From JAJZOM01 sp046703545 (GTDB lineage: Archaea > Thermoplasmatota > Thermoplasmata > Thermoplasmatales > Thermoplasmataceae), in assembly GCA_046703545.1 (NCBI GenBank), contig JBJKSX010000002.1, positions 1-21,249 of the forward strand: a stretch of 21,249 nt of DNA. Direction: 5' to 3'. Under the pieces are notes generated by a model. It was not told the DNA's origin. It saw only the letters and a list, made by a program, of their open reading frames with translations, and ran no database searches. Both the position numbers and the translations under genes were made by a program. This document shows, one piece after another, positions 20,592 to 21,249 of this stretch; the first letter of the stretch is position 1, and each line of letters begins with the position of its first letter.

Positions 20592-21249
<658 letters not shown>

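Overview
The window is archaeal. The partial 16S rRNA gene at the right end (minus strand) carries the archaeal form of the 880-930 region and ends in the anti-Shine-Dalgarno CACCTCC. The gene set is also archaeal: RfcS, Spt5, SecE, P0 and L12, MptE, an archaeal HMG-CoA synthase with thiolase and DUF35, and DUF373. The 16S gene is followed by secE/spt5 and not by a 23S gene, box A to start-codon distances of about 25 nt suggest leaderless genes, there is a cupredoxin-type secreted protein, and genes are densely packed. Together these point to Thermoplasmata, most likely an aerobic Thermoplasmatales-like lineage with roughly balanced GC. That placement is an inference.

Layout. 1-600: the 5' part of a minus-strand gene cut by the window edge, a 340-bp gap, and tRNA-Ala(CGC). 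644-4877: a two-pass PH-like membrane protein, an HSL-family esterase, a Hef/FANCM-type helicase without nuclease, and a convergent clamp-loader small subunit. 4991-6598: leaderless purN and a convergent CPBP membrane protease. 6629-9244: the mevalonate entry operon (HMG-CoA synthase, thiolase, DUF35), read leftward from one good promoter; the thiolase lacks its expected Cys and His. 9589-12887: DUF373 membrane protein and mptE with overlapping start/stop, a convergent comB homologue, and a divergent methyltransferase. 12954-15602: L11-L1-P0-L12 operon plus a small two-TM protein. 15707-16872: a secreted cupredoxin-like protein with a CuA-like CxxxC, an AT-rich gap with promoter-like boxes, and a tiny tail-anchored protein. 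16897-17352: a BCP-type peroxiredoxin. 17393-20394: a leftward operon secE, spt5 (with an unusual N-terminal domain), an unrecognised 471-aa protein and a PUA protein. 20592-end: 16S rRNA.

How the genes relate. HMGS-thiolase-DUF35 makes the HMG-CoA that starts archaeal lipid synthesis. MptE could make the pterin precursor of the one-carbon carrier used by PurN. The right half is core information processing (ribosome stalk, protein export, transcription elongation, 16S). The points most worth a second look are the thiolase without its catalytic pair, the Spt5 fusion, the cupredoxin with its promoter direct repeats, and a 9-bp palindromic motif found only in two divergent intergenic regions.
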